Shown: positions 23,402 through 32,502 of the stretch, one piece after another
Position numbering within the stretch: the first letter of the stretch is position 1
How the letters are laid out: each line of letters starts with the position of its first letter
Assembly: GCA_014584575.1 (NCBI GenBank)
Contig: JACTMP010000055.1
Span: forward strand, 1 to 55,413
DNA: 55,413 nucleotides
Direction: 5' to 3'
From: Chloroflexota bacterium
Lineage (GTDB): Bacteria; Chloroflexota; Anaerolineae; Promineifilales; Promineifilaceae
Notes under the pieces: generated by a model
Seen by the model: the letters and a program-made list of their open reading frames with translations, nothing else
The model's database searches: none
What the model was told of the DNA's origin: nothing
Position numbers and translations under genes: made by a program

Positions 23402-24619
23402 CTACCCCCCATCATCCGGCGGAATGCTGATAATCGTCTCACCGGTCAGGAAATCAATTGCGGCCTGAAGCTGTGTATCATCATCTTCCGCCACAAAATC
23501 TCCTTCGGGCAGGGGAATGAAATAGTCTGGCGTCAGACCTAGTTTGTGAATGGAGGTTTCGCCAGGGGTGAGCCATTGGGCAATGGTAATGCGCACGCCG
23601 CCGCTGTTCGACAGGGTGTGCCAGGTCTGCACAGTACCTTTGCCAAAGGAGGTCTGGCCGATCAGGACGCCGCGCCCGGTATCCTGGATGGCCCCGGCCA
23701 ATACTTCCGATGCGCTGGCGCTACCTTCGTCAATTAAAACCACGAGGGGCACCGTTTCTCCCAGATTGCCGCTTTCGGATTCAAAGATGCGCTCACGGCC
23801 GTCGCCAAACCGTTCGATCAAGACGGTACCTTCGTCCAAAAAGATGTCGGCAATCTCTACGGTGGTATCCAATGCGCCACCCGGATTACGCCGCAAATCC
23901 AGGATTAGACCAATCGGGTTTTGCGCCATTAAACCGGGCAAAATCGCGTTTAATTCATCCCCGGTGGTGTCACCAAATCGGCTCAAGCGCACGTAAGCGA
24001 TGTTTTCCGGCAACATATGCCCGGTGGCGCTGACCAGCCTGACCGTATCGCGGACGATCTCGATTTCAAATGTTTCACCGTCGCGCTCTATTTGCAGCCG
24101 CACGGCCGTGCCCGCCGGCCCCCGCACCAAAGACGCCGCCTCGCTTACATCCATACCATCCAGCAAAATCCCGTCAGCAGTCACAATTATATCACCGGGG
24201 CGCAAACCGGCCGCCTGAGCTGGAGAGCCGTCAATGGGAGAGACAATGGTGATACGGCCGTCGCGCGCCTCCACCTCTGCCCCAATACCCTGATACTCGC
24301 CGGAAAACGTGCGCTCCGCCACCTCTTGTTCGGCCGGCGACATATATCGGGTATGGTCATCGCCCAGCGTCGCCAGCATCCCGGTGATGGCCCCCTCCAC
24401 CAGCGCCTCATTATCCACTGGCTGTTCATAATAGCGGCTCTGCACCAGCTCCCACACTTCCCAAAACGGCTCAAAAACAACTTGTGTCTCACCCGAAAGA
24501 GGCGGCCCTGCCAGGCGATATGGCGCTACCGGCGATTGAGCCAGGATATATCCGCTCATAAAACCCATCACGGTAAAGATGAAAACAGTAAAAATTGTGC
24601 GTCTACGTGATTCATTCAT
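23402..24619 (-). CDS. ctpA: S41-family C-terminal processing peptidase
   Basis: 405 residues. An N-terminal membrane helix (about 8-28) is followed by the CtpA linker (GMLATLGDDHTRYMSP), a PDZ domain (about 110-190, GIGAEVEARDGRITIVSPIDGSPA) and the S41 core. The catalytic Ser lies in GSASASEV (about 300) and Lys in GKGTVQ (about 325). It cleaves C-terminal ends of exported proteins at the membrane surface. ATG at 24619 is good. The symbol is by family, as ctpA, ctpB and prc are not distinguished. Confidence 0.93.
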   Translation of the reverse strand: MNESRRRTIFTVFIFTVMGFMSGYILAQSPVAPYRLAGPPLSGETQVVFEPFWEVWELVQSRYYEQPVDNEALVEGAITGMLATLGDDHTRYMSPAEQEVAERTFSGEYQGIGAEVEARDGRITIVSPIDGSPAQAAGLRPGDIIVTADGILLDGMDVSEAASLVRGPAGTAVRLQIERDGETFEIEIVRDTVRLVSATGHMLPENIAYVRLSRFGDTTGDELNAILPGLMAQNPIGLILDLRRNPGGALDTTVEIADIFLDEGTVLIERFGDGRERIFESESGNLGETVPLVVLIDEGSASASEVLAGAIQDTGRGVLIGQTSFGKGTVQTWHTLSNSGGVRITIAQWLTPGETSIHKLGLTPDYFIPLPEGDFVAEDDDTQLQAAIDFLTGETIISIPPDDGG

Positions 24620-24757
24620 GGGAAAGATTATATGCCAATTTGTGAGCTTTGGGTGGTCGTAGGGTAAGAGAGGGCTGAAAGGCGTGAAAGCGGTGTGTAA
24701 CTTTATTTGAACCTGCTATAGGGTCTGTTAAAATCGCAGGTCAACACTGGAATAAGA

Positions 24758-26266
24758 ATGACCACACAGAAACTAAGAAACATCTACTCCATAACACTTT
24801 TTTTGCTAGACATCCTTATGGTCTCGGCAGCATTTGTGCTGGCCTATTATCTGCGCGTCTCCTTTGCCTGGCCGGATACACTGTCTCATTTTTATCCCCT
24901 TTCCAGTTATGCTGGCCTGATGGCGCTGGAAGTAGGCGCCGTCGTCATTGCCCTGTTCTTTTTCAAACAATACTACATCCCCCGCGCTATCTCCAGAGTA
25001 GATCAGCTGTATGCAACGGTAAAAGCCGTCACCCTGGGCACACTCGTGGCTGTGGCCCTTTCCACCTTTTTCTTCAAGGGCAACGTCATCATCAGTGACT
25101 ATCCCCGCGCCATGCTCGTTTACACCTGGTTTCTGGCAATCGTCTTGCTGCTGTTGGGCCGTCTGGTGCATCAAATAGTACGCAGCAAATTACGGGATTA
25201 TGGGCTGGGGCGTGACCGGCTGCTCATCGTTGGCTCTGGCGAGATGGCGCAAATTATTGTGCAGCGCATTCAGTGGTCGCCTTATTTGGGTTATGAACTG
25301 GTAGGCGTAGTCAACGGCTCTGAACCCTTGACCCAACTGCACGGTATCCCTGTCTTGGGTCGCCCCGAAGATTTGCCCACCCTCATTGACCAGCACGATA
25401 TTGACGAAGTAATCATCGCCATGCCCGAAAAAGGGCATCGAGAAACGCTGCACGTACTCTCCTATTGCGAACGCGGCCGCATCTCCGTCAAAATATTCCC
25501 TGATGTCTTCCAGTTTATGACTTCCGAGGCCAGTATTGACGCTCTGGGCGGCCTGCCATTGCTCTCCGTGCGTGACTATGCGCTGCGTGGTTATATGCTC
25601 ATCTTCAAACGCATGATGGACCTGGTGGGTGCGGTTATGGGCCTCATCTTTTTCTCGCCGTTAATGTTGCTCATCGCCATGGCCATCAAACTGGAATCCC
25701 CCGGCCCGGTCTTTTTTGTGCAGGAGCGGATGGGGTTGGATGGCAAACCGTTCCGTATGTTGAAGTTTCGCTCCATGCGCTCTGATGCTGAAAAACACGG
25801 CCCCGGTTGGACGCTGGATAATGATCCCCGACAGACCCGGTTGGGCCGCTTTTTGCGCAAAGTGGATGTAGACGAACTGCCGCAGCTGATCAATGTGTTG
25901 TTTGGCGAGATGAGTATGGTTGGCCCCCGCCCGGAGCAGGCGCATTATGTGGAACATTTCCGGCGCACGGTACCCCGCTACATGGAGCGCCACCAGGAAA
26001 AAGGGGGGATGACCGGCTGGGCGCAGGTGAATGGGCTGCGCGGCGACACATCCATTGAAGAGCGCACCAAATATGACTTGTGGTATTCAGCCAACTGGTC
26101 AATCCTGCTGGACATCAAGATTTTGCTACGCACGGTGTGGCAGCTTATGGAACGCAAGAACACCCACTTCCGCCCCACCCCGGTACGGCCGTCTGAAACC
26201 CTCATCCCCCCCAATGGCGAAAAAGAATCACCAACGGCCGTGCCCGCCGCCCCAAAACCAAAGTGA
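24758..26266 (+). CDS. Polyprenyl-phosphate sugar-1-phosphate transferase (WcaJ-type)
   Basis: 502 residues. There are four N-terminal membrane helices (about 10-130), a Rossmann-like CoA-binding-like domain (RDRLLIVGSGEMAQIIVQRI), one more helix (about 285-310) and the bacterial sugar transferase domain. That domain has KLESPGPVFFVQERMGLDG, FRMLKFRSMR, DELPQLINVLFGEMSMVGPRPE and GMTGWAQVNGLRG. It starts exopolysaccharide assembly by adding sugar phosphate to undecaprenyl phosphate. The gene stands alone, with no glycosyltransferase cluster in view. Confidence 0.94.
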   Translation: MTTQKLRNIYSITLFLLDILMVSAAFVLAYYLRVSFAWPDTLSHFYPLSSYAGLMALEVGAVVIALFFFKQYYIPRAISRVDQLYATVKAVTLGTLVAVALSTFFFKGNVIISDYPRAMLVYTWFLAIVLLLLGRLVHQIVRSKLRDYGLGRDRLLIVGSGEMAQIIVQRIQWSPYLGYELVGVVNGSEPLTQLHGIPVLGRPEDLPTLIDQHDIDEVIIAMPEKGHRETLHVLSYCERGRISVKIFPDVFQFMTSEASIDALGGLPLLSVRDYALRGYMLIFKRMMDLVGAVMGLIFFSPLMLLIAMAIKLESPGPVFFVQERMGLDGKPFRMLKFRSMRSDAEKHGPGWTLDNDPRQTRLGRFLRKVDVDELPQLINVLFGEMSMVGPRPEQAHYVEHFRRTVPRYMERHQEKGGMTGWAQVNGLRGDTSIEERTKYDLWYSANWSILLDIKILLRTVWQLMERKNTHFRPTPVRPSETLIPPNGEKESPTAVPAAPKPK

Positions 26267-26267
26267 G

Positions 26268-26312
26268 CAGGTTGCAGGTAACTTGCCACTTGACACCTGA
26301 CACCTGACACCT
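26268..26312. repeat. Heptamer-word tandem, GACACCT family
   Basis: GACACCT three times in tandem (from about 26291) after CAGGTTG, CAGGTAA, CTTGCCA variants. It comes directly after the sugar transferase stop. A hairpin with the upstream AGGT words is weak. Confidence 0.65.
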
Positions 26313-26381
26313 CCCCCCCATCTTACGCTGTTCTTATTTGACGCTCAATTTTCGCCATGTTATGATAACTGATAGGCCATG

Positions 26382-26408
26382 TTAGCACTCGCATTACACG
26401 AGTGCTAA
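26382..26408 (+). promoter_or_regulatory. CIRCE operator (HrcA binding site)
   Basis: TTAGCACTC, nine-base spacer, GAGTGCTAA: a perfect match to the CIRCE consensus. It sits about 50 bp before hrcA and controls hrcA-grpE-dnaK-dnaJ-prmA by HrcA repression, lifted on heat shock. Confidence 0.97.
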
Positions 26409-26417
26409 TTTTATGAA

Positions 26418-26450
26418 AGAAGTTCAACTTTTGAGAAAAGTTGAACTTCT
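26418..26450 (+). promoter_or_regulatory. Hairpin in the hrcA leader (dispersed GAAGTTCAACTT repeat)
   Basis: AGAAGTTCAACTT and AAGTTGAACTTCT make a 13-bp perfect stem with a seven-base loop, ending eight bases before the hrcA ATG. The same hairpin, with a different loop, occurs at 54979-55010. In the hrcA mRNA leader it could hide the ribosome site, but it may simply be a repeat insertion. Confidence 0.6.
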
Positions 26451-26458
26451 GAGAAGCT

Positions 26459-27523
26459 ATGTTTTACGACCTGACCGAACGACAGGAAAAACTATTAGAA
26501 CTGGTGGTGCGCCATTACATCGAAACCGGCTTACCCACCGGCTCTAAAACGCTGGTTGAGCAATTTGACCTCAACGTCAGTTCGGCAACCGTGCGCAATG
26601 ACTTTGCCGCCCTGACAGAACTGGGCTACCTGATGCAGTGGCACACCTCCGCCGGGCGCGTACCCACCGAGCAGGGATTCCGCTACTTTGTGCAAAAGCT
26701 GTTGGGGGATTTTCATTTGCCGATGGACGAACAGCAGATGATCCGCCACCAGTTTCACCAGGCGCGGCTGGATTTAGACCAGTGGATGCGGCTGGCGGCG
26801 GCCATTCTGGCCCGCACATCGCTAGGGGCCAGTTTTGTGACTCCGCCACGGCCGTCTACCAACCGTTTCAAACACGTACAACTCATTTCCACCCAGGGGC
26901 GGCTGGTCTTAATGATTGTGGTGTTGTATGGCGGCGAAATCAAACAACAAATGCTCACCCTGGCCGAGCCGCTGACGCAGGCACAGTTGAGCCAGACGGC
27001 CGACCGCCTGAACGCGCTGCTGGCCAACGCCACTTATGATGATGTGCGCAGCCGCATGAGCCAGTTAGACACGTTAGAAGTGGATGTCACCACTCTTATT
27101 CTGGAAACGTTGGAGCGTGCAGACAGCCGCGCCATCAGCGACATTTACCGCGATGGGCTGAGCAACATTGTGGAAGACGCCCGCACCCGGCAGGCGGTTC
27201 GCTTCCTCGAAGAGCGCACCCTGTTGGCTTCCATGCTGTCGGAAACACAAACGGAAGAGCAGGGTGTCCAGGTGGTGATTGGCGGCGAAGGGCGGTGGGA
27301 AGAGTTGAAGAATTGCTCCATCATTTTGTCCCGGTATGGGGTGATGGATGCGTTTAGCGGCACGGTAGCGGTGATTGGGCCAACACGGATGCCCTACGGC
27401 CGTAACGTTGCCGCCGTTCGTTATGTAGCCAATTTGATGAGCGGGTTTGTCTATGAATACTATGTGGAAGACGCCCCGGAGAGTTTAGCGCAAGAGGCAG
27501 TGGAGAAATTGCCGGAGATTTGA
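26459..27523 (+). CDS. hrcA: Heat-inducible transcription repressor HrcA
   Basis: 354 residues. Winged helix at the N-terminus (LTERQEKLLELVVRHYIETGLPTGS, VSSATVRNDFAALTELGYL, HTSAGRVPTEQGFRYFV), then the GAF-like HrcA domain and a C-terminal region with SIILSRYG and GTVAVIGPTRMPYGR. It represses its own operon at the CIRCE site. ATG 26459 has no strong ribosome site; the leader hairpin is nearby. The last codon and stop (ATT TGA) fall inside a GAGATTR heptamer array, so the repeat starts within the gene end. Confidence 0.97.
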   Translation: MFYDLTERQEKLLELVVRHYIETGLPTGSKTLVEQFDLNVSSATVRNDFAALTELGYLMQWHTSAGRVPTEQGFRYFVQKLLGDFHLPMDEQQMIRHQFHQARLDLDQWMRLAAAILARTSLGASFVTPPRPSTNRFKHVQLISTQGRLVLMIVVLYGGEIKQQMLTLAEPLTQAQLSQTADRLNALLANATYDDVRSRMSQLDTLEVDVTTLILETLERADSRAISDIYRDGLSNIVEDARTRQAVRFLEERTLLASMLSETQTEEQGVQVVIGGEGRWEELKNCSIILSRYGVMDAFSGTVAVIGPTRMPYGRNVAAVRYVANLMSGFVYEYYVEDAPESLAQEAVEKLPEI

Positions 27524-27569
27524 GATTAGAAATTGGAGATTCACCTTCAATCTCTAATCTCAAATCTCC
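27514..27569. repeat. Heptamer-word hairpin at hrcA/grpE junction
   Basis: GGAGATTTGAGATTAGAAAT faces TCTCTAATCTCAAATCTCC with one mismatch over 22 bp. It supplies the hrcA stop codon (TGA at 27521-27523) and ends 34 bp before grpE. Confidence 0.85.
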
Positions 27570-27602
27570 CCAACAAATTTAGATAACGAGGTAACACAAT
27601 CA

Positions 27603-28172
27603 ATGCAGGCAGGGAATGAGATGATCGCCGAAGATGCCGCCGAAGCTGTTCTGAACGGCGCGGCGGATGTAGAGAATCAGGAAGTGACCGAAGGGGACAC
27701 GGCCGTTGCCGCCCCCACCCTCGAAGAACAACTTGCCGCCGCTCAGACCGAAGCCGCCGATTACAAAGACCGCTGGCTGCGCGGCCAGGCCGAATTTGCC
27801 AACGCCCGCAAGCGCATGGAAAAAGAGCGCATCGAACTATACAGCATGGCCGCCGGAGATGTCATCAAAAAGCTACTGCCCGTACTGGATGACTTTGAGC
27901 GTGCGCTGGCCAACGTGCCCGAAAACATTCGCCAGAACCCCTGGTTGGAAGGCATAGACCTGGTGCAGCGTAAACTCTTCACCATCCTGGAAAACTTCAA
28001 CGTCGCCCCCATTGAGGCGATAGGGCAGCCGTTTGACCCTAATCTGCACGAGGCCATCAGCCAGGAAGCCACCGACGAATATCAAAGCGGCCATATCTGC
28101 CGTGAACTGCAAAAGGGCTACAAGATAAGCGACCGGGTGTTACGGCCGTCGCTCGTAGCCGTCGCTGAATAA
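27603..28172 (+). CDS. grpE: Nucleotide exchange factor GrpE
   Basis: 189 residues. An acidic N-terminus leads to a long helix (LEEQLAAAQTEAADYKDRWLR), then FANARKRMEKER, the dimer bundle (KLLPVLDDFERAL) and the beta wing (APIEAIGQPFDPNLHEAI). It is the DnaK exchange factor and thermosensor. GAGG stands upstream of ATG 27603. It lies between hrcA and dnaK in the heat-shock operon. Confidence 0.97.
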   Translation: MQAGNEMIAEDAAEAVLNGAADVENQEVTEGDTAVAAPTLEEQLAAAQTEAADYKDRWLRGQAEFANARKRMEKERIELYSMAAGDVIKKLLPVLDDFERALANVPENIRQNPWLEGIDLVQRKLFTILENFNVAPIEAIGQPFDPNLHEAISQEATDEYQSGHICRELQKGYKISDRVLRPSLVAVAE

Positions 28173-28186
28173 AATACAACTTGTAC

Positions 28187-28207
28187 GGGCGACCCTTGTG
28201 GTCGCCC
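28187..28207. repeat. Small hairpin at grpE/dnaK junction
   Basis: GGGCGACC, CTTGT, GGTCGCCC: an 8-bp stem with a five-base loop between grpE and dnaK. A related GGGCGACC/GGTCGC pair occurs at 23032-23071. It may separate or stabilise the dnaK mRNA. Confidence 0.7.
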
Positions 28208-28233
28208 CAACCACAATCACAAACGAGGAAATC

Positions 28234-30138
28234 ATGGGCAAAATAATAGGAATTGATCTTGGAACCACAAACTCCGTCGCCGCCGTCATGGAAGGTGGTG
28301 AAGCCACCGTCATCCCCAGCGCCGAAGGAGGGCGGCTTTTCCCCTCCATCGTCGCCATCAACGCCAAAACCGGCGAACGGCTGGTCGGCCAGGTAGCCAA
28401 ACGCCAGGCCGTCATCAACCCCCTCAACACCATCTTCTCCGTCAAACGCTTCATGGGGCGCAAATATGACGATCCGGCCGTCGAAAAAGCGCGCAAATAT
28501 GTTCCTTATGAAGTGCGCAAAGCCCCCAACGGCGACATCCGCGTGGTAATGAACGAGCGGGAATACTCCCCCCCTGAAATCTCGGCCATGATCCTGCAAA
28601 AGATCAAAACCGACGCCGAAGCCTACCTGGGCCAACCCATCACCCAGGCCGTCATCACCGTGCCTGCCTACTTCAACGACAGCCAGCGCCAGGCCACCAA
28701 AGATGCCGGTAAAATCGCCGGGCTGGAAGTGCTGCGCATCGTCAACGAACCCACTGCCTCCTCCTTAGCCTACGGTTTAGGCAGCGACAAAGAAGAGATT
28801 ATCGCCGTCTACGACCTGGGCGGCGGCACGTTTGACATCTCCATCCTGGAAATGGACAACGGCGTTTTTGAGGTCAAATCCACCAATGGCGACACCTTCC
28901 TCGGCGGTGACGACTTCGACCAGAAAATTATTGACTGGGCGGCCGAACAGTTCAAAATGCAGGAAGGTATTGACCTGCGTAACGACCGGCAGTCGCTTCA
29001 ACGGCTGCGCGAAGCGGCCGAAAAAGCCAAGATCGAGCTGTCTACCACCATGCAGACCGAACTCAACCTGCCTTATATCACCGCCGATGCCAACGGCCCC
29101 AAACACCTGAACCTCACCCTCAGCCGCGCCAAATTTGAGCAACTGTCTGAAGATTTAATCAAACGATCCATTGAACCATGTCGCCAGGCCATCAAAGACG
29201 CCGGTCTCTCTCTGAACGAGATCACCCAGGTCGTTTTGGTGGGTGGCATGACCCGTATGCCCGCCATTCAAGAAGCAGTGAAAAACTTCTTCGGCCGTGA
29301 ACCACACAAAGGGGTCAACCCTGATGAAGTGGTGGGCATTGGTGCAGCCATTCAGGCCGGCGTCCTGGGCGGCGAGGTCAAAGATGTGCTGTTGCTCGAC
29401 GTGACACCACTCACCCTGAGCATTGAAACCCTGGGCGGTGTGGCCACACCGTTAATCGAGCGGAATACCACCATCCCCACCAAAAAGAGCCAGATCTTCT
29501 CCACCGCCGCCGATGGGCAGACGCAGGTGGAAATTCATGTCACGCAAGGCGAACGGCCGATGTCCGCCGACAATAAGAGCCTCGGCCGTTTCATTCTGGA
29601 TGGTCTACCACCTGCGCCGCGTGGCGTGCCGCAAATCGAAGTAACGTTTGACATCAACGCCGATGGTATTTTGCACGTCAGCGCCGCCGATAAAGCCACC
29701 GGGCGCAAACAGGCGATGCAGATCCTGCCCTCCAGCGGCCTCAACGACGCCGAGATTGAGCGCATGGTGAAGGACGCAGAACAACACGCCTCCGACGACG
29801 CCCGCCGCAAAGAGACGGTGGAAGCGCACAACAAGGCCGACTCCACCGCTTACAGTGCCGAAAAATTCCTGAGCGAAAACGGCGACAAAATCCCGGAAGC
29901 CAACAAAGCCGCCATTCAAGATCGCATTGATGCCGTTCGCTCGGCGCTGGCCGGGAATGATGCTGCCGCCATGAATGAAACGGCCGATCAACTGATGGCC
30001 GTGATGAATGAAGCCGGCGCGGCCATGTACCAGCAGGCAGGCACCCCAGGCCCCGGCGAACCCCAACCAGGGCCAGACGGCACCGGCACTCCGGGCAAAG
30101 ATGAAGATGTGATTGAAGGGGAATTTAGCGATTCCTAA
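28234..30138 (+). CDS. dnaK: Chaperone DnaK (Hsp70)
   Basis: 634 residues from ATG 28234, with GAGGAAATC upstream; a longer frame from 28198 overlaps the hairpin and lacks a site. The ATPase domain begins GKIIGIDLGTTNSVAAV, with AYFNDSQRQATKDAG, VYDLGGGTFDISIL and GGMTRMPAIQ. The substrate domain has DVTPLTLSIETLGGVAT and the C-terminal lid ends in an acidic DEDVIEGEFSD. It lacks the Gram-negative insert near the N-terminus typical of proteobacteria, so it is of the Gram-positive type. Third gene of the CIRCE operon. Confidence 0.98.
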   Translation: MGKIIGIDLGTTNSVAAVMEGGEATVIPSAEGGRLFPSIVAINAKTGERLVGQVAKRQAVINPLNTIFSVKRFMGRKYDDPAVEKARKYVPYEVRKAPNGDIRVVMNEREYSPPEISAMILQKIKTDAEAYLGQPITQAVITVPAYFNDSQRQATKDAGKIAGLEVLRIVNEPTASSLAYGLGSDKEEIIAVYDLGGGTFDISILEMDNGVFEVKSTNGDTFLGGDDFDQKIIDWAAEQFKMQEGIDLRNDRQSLQRLREAAEKAKIELSTTMQTELNLPYITADANGPKHLNLTLSRAKFEQLSEDLIKRSIEPCRQAIKDAGLSLNEITQVVLVGGMTRMPAIQEAVKNFFGREPHKGVNPDEVVGIGAAIQAGVLGGEVKDVLLLDVTPLTLSIETLGGVATPLIERNTTIPTKKSQIFSTAADGQTQVEIHVTQGERPMSADNKSLGRFILDGLPPAPRGVPQIEVTFDINADGILHVSAADKATGRKQAMQILPSSGLNDAEIERMVKDAEQHASDDARRKETVEAHNKADSTAYSAEKFLSENGDKIPEANKAAIQDRIDAVRSALAGNDAAAMNETADQLMAVMNEAGAAMYQQAGTPGPGEPQPGPDGTGTPGKDEDVIEGEFSDS

Positions 30139-30144
30139 AAGTAA

Positions 30145-30203
30145 GAGATTGGAGATTAGAGATTAGAGATTGGGCAATCTCCAATCTCTAATCTCTAATC
30201 TCC
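30145..30203. repeat. Heptamer-word hairpin at dnaK/dnaJ junction
   Basis: GGAGATTAGAGATTAGAGAT is followed by its complement (ATCTCTAATCTCTAATCTCC) with a perfect stem of 22 bp and a short loop. It ends 11 bp before the dnaJ ATG, where no good ribosome site remains. Confidence 0.9.
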
Positions 30204-30214
30204 ATTAAGACAGC

Positions 30215-31375
30215 ATGGCCACTCAACGAGATTTTTACGACGTTTTGGGCGTTGCCCGCGCCGCCAATAAAGACGAAATCAAAAAGGCGTACCGCAGCAA
30301 AGCCCGCCAATATCACCCCGACGTGAACAAAGAGGCGGATGCCGAAGAACGGTTCAAGGAAGTGCAGCGGGCGTATGAAGTGCTGTCTGACGACCAGATG
30401 CGGGCGGCGTATGACCGCTATGGCCATGCCGGTGTAGATAACGGCGCGGGGCCGGGCTTTTCTGGCTTCGAAGGTTTTACCGGCTTTGCCGACATTTTTG
30501 AAGAGCTATTTGGCGCGAACGTGGGTGGCGGGCGACGGCGGCGGCGTGGCCCAGGCCGGGGCACGGATTTGCGCTACGATTTGCGCATCCCGTTTGAGGA
30601 AGCCGTATTTGGCACAGAAAAAGAGATTGAAGTCCGCCGCCCGGAAATCTGCCCTAATTGTCATGGCGGCGGCGCGGAGCCAGGCACCAGCCCCATTGCC
30701 TGCACCACCTGTAATGGCAGCGGCGAAGTGCGGCGGGTGCAGCAATCTATCCTGGGGCAGTTTGTGAATGTGACTACCTGCCCCACCTGCCAGGGCACCG
30801 GTGAACTGATTCCTACGCCGTGCAGCATGTGTCGCGGGCAGAAACAGGTGGTGCAAACGCGCACGCTGAAGGTGAAAGTGCCGGCCGGGGTAGACAATGA
30901 CACGCAAATTAGATTGAGTAACGAGGGGGGGCCAGGTGTAGCTGGCGGGCCGCCCGGCAACCTGTACGTGGTCATTCATGTAGAGCCACATGAGTATTTC
31001 CAGCGGCGCGGGGATGATGTGTTTATGGATTTGCACATCAATGTGGCTCAGGCGGCTCTTGGCGATGAAGTGGCCGTGCCAACGTTGGATGGCGAGGATA
31101 TGCTGGAGATTCCGGCGGGTACGCAGCCGGGCAAGGTGTTTAAGCTGCGCGGCAAGGGTGTGCCCCGGTTGGATCGCAGCGGCCGTAACCGGGCTATGGG
31201 GCGCGGCGATATGCACGTGATTGTGCAGGTGGCTATTCCCAAGAAATTGAACAAAGAGCAGCAGCGGCTGTTCAAAGAACTCTCCAAATCGCTGGGCAAA
31301 GAGGTGATCCCCAAGACGGAAAAAGGGATTTTGGACCATCTGAAAGAAGCGTTTGGGGATATTTTTGGTGTGTAA
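30215..31375 (+). CDS. dnaJ: Chaperone DnaJ (Hsp40)
   Basis: 386 residues. J domain 1-70 with HPD (KARQYHPDVNK), Gly/Phe-rich linker with FADIFEELFG, and the zinc domain with CPNCHGGG, CTTCNGSG, CPTCQGTG and CSMCRGQK. Then comes the C-terminal substrate domain (LKVKVPAGVDNDTQIRL). All eight zinc Cys are kept; only the last motif lacks its final Gly. It works with DnaK and GrpE. The gene starts just after a heptamer hairpin without a clear ribosome site. Confidence 0.97.
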   Translation: MATQRDFYDVLGVARAANKDEIKKAYRSKARQYHPDVNKEADAEERFKEVQRAYEVLSDDQMRAAYDRYGHAGVDNGAGPGFSGFEGFTGFADIFEELFGANVGGGRRRRRGPGRGTDLRYDLRIPFEEAVFGTEKEIEVRRPEICPNCHGGGAEPGTSPIACTTCNGSGEVRRVQQSILGQFVNVTTCPTCQGTGELIPTPCSMCRGQKQVVQTRTLKVKVPAGVDNDTQIRLSNEGGPGVAGGPPGNLYVVIHVEPHEYFQRRGDDVFMDLHINVAQAALGDEVAVPTLDGEDMLEIPAGTQPGKVFKLRGKGVPRLDRSGRNRAMGRGDMHVIVQVAIPKKLNKEQQRLFKELSKSLGKEVIPKTEKGILDHLKEAFGDIFGV

Positions 31376-31379
31376 AAAT

Positions 31380-31459
31380 GAGATTAGGAGATTGAGAGAT
31401 TGTGAGATTGTGAGATTCAATCTCCCAATCTCCCAATCTCCTAATCTCTTAATCTCTTC
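31380..31459. repeat. Heptamer-word array at dnaJ/prmA junction
   Basis: About five left GAGATTR/GAGATTG words face five right AATCTC(C/T) words, the longest array of the family here. The right arm ends two bases before the prmA ATG, so prmA has no separate ribosome site. Confidence 0.85.
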
Positions 31460-31460
31460 T

Positions 31461-32381
31461 ATGAATTGGCTCGAAGTTAGCGTTATTACCGATGGGGAAG
31501 GGGCCGAGGCGGTGGCGGAGAAGCTACGGCCGTTCGCCTACCAGGATGGCGTGGTACTGGAACAGTTGGGGGATATGTCCTCGCCCGACCCGGACGCGCT
31601 GGAAACGGCCGTGACCGTCAAAATTTACGTCCCCGAACACGAAGATACCCCCCGGCTGCGCCGCCGGATTGAAGAAATCATCTACTTTTTGGGCCGCCTC
31701 TACCCCATTCCGCCGCCCACCTTTCGCCTGCTGGCCGAAGAAGATTGGGCCAACGCCTGGAAAGCACACTACCATCCCTTCCGCATAGGGCAGCGCATCT
31801 GGATTCAACCAAGCTGGATTGAGGCAGAAGCGCCGGACACGGCCGTGCAAATCAAACCCGACGATGTAGTACTAACCCTCGACCCCGGCATGGCTTTTGG
31901 CACCGGCCTGCACCCCACCACCCAAATGTGCTTGCAAGCATTGGAAGAACTGGTACAGCCAGGGCAGGCTATTTTTGATCTGGGCACGGGTTCCGGCATT
32001 CTGGCGATTGCTGCCGCCAAACTGGGGGCAGCACGAGTATTGGGGGTGGATGTTGACGAGGTGGCGGTGCAAACGGCCGTGACCAACACCACTCTCAATC
32101 ACCTGACCTACCTCACCTTCCAAAAAGGCACGCTGGATACCATCACTGAAAAAGGATGGGACATCGTGGTCGTCAACATCCTGGCCCCCGTCATTGTTGG
32201 CCTGCTGGAAAACAACCACTTACTCAGCTACGTCAAACCGGGGGGAAGCCTCATTTTAAGCGGCATCATTGAAGAGCAGGCAGAAGATGTGAAAACGGCC
32301 GTGACCCAGGCCGGCGGCCACATCAACAAAACCTTGCAAATCACCGACTGGGTGGCCATTATCACCACCCCTTCCCCCTAG
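31461..32381 (+). CDS. prmA: Ribosomal protein L11 methyltransferase PrmA
   Basis: 306 residues from ATG 31461. N-terminal MNWLEVSVITDGEGAEAVAE, then the SAM-binding domain with DPGMAFGTGLHPTTQM, FDLGTGSGILAIAAAKLGA, GVDVDEVAVQTAVTN and DIVVVNILAPVI. It trimethylates ribosomal protein L11. Prior in-frame residues from 31353 lie in the heptamer array and dnaJ and are not part of the protein. It closes the heat-shock operon, a common place for prmA. Confidence 0.96.
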   Translation: MNWLEVSVITDGEGAEAVAEKLRPFAYQDGVVLEQLGDMSSPDPDALETAVTVKIYVPEHEDTPRLRRRIEEIIYFLGRLYPIPPPTFRLLAEEDWANAWKAHYHPFRIGQRIWIQPSWIEAEAPDTAVQIKPDDVVLTLDPGMAFGTGLHPTTQMCLQALEELVQPGQAIFDLGTGSGILAIAAAKLGAARVLGVDVDEVAVQTAVTNTTLNHLTYLTFQKGTLDTITEKGWDIVVVNILAPVIVGLLENNHLLSYVKPGGSLILSGIIEEQAEDVKTAVTQAGGHINKTLQITDWVAIITTPSP

Positions 32382-32487
32382 CCCTTCCGCACAATAAGCT
32401 CCACACCGCTACACCTTGTTGTCACCCATCTTGTTGGGGAGCGCCCCCTGGCGGCAGCCGTTTCTCGCCCCTATCCTCCTTTCAAAA

Positions 32488-32502
32488 TATAATGGCGTTA
32501 TG
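32488..32502 (+). promoter_or_regulatory. -10 box for a leaderless LAL regulator mRNA
   Basis: TATAAT at 32488-32493 ends six bases before the ATG at 32500, so transcription would begin at or by the start codon. The same arrangement and flanks recur before the paralogue at 41531. No good -35 box is seen. Confidence 0.6.

Noticed and set aside
30145..31459. GAGATTR arrays considered as CRISPR remnants
   Set aside because: Units are 7 bp, directly adjacent and form hairpins; no repeat-spacer pattern and no cas genes.
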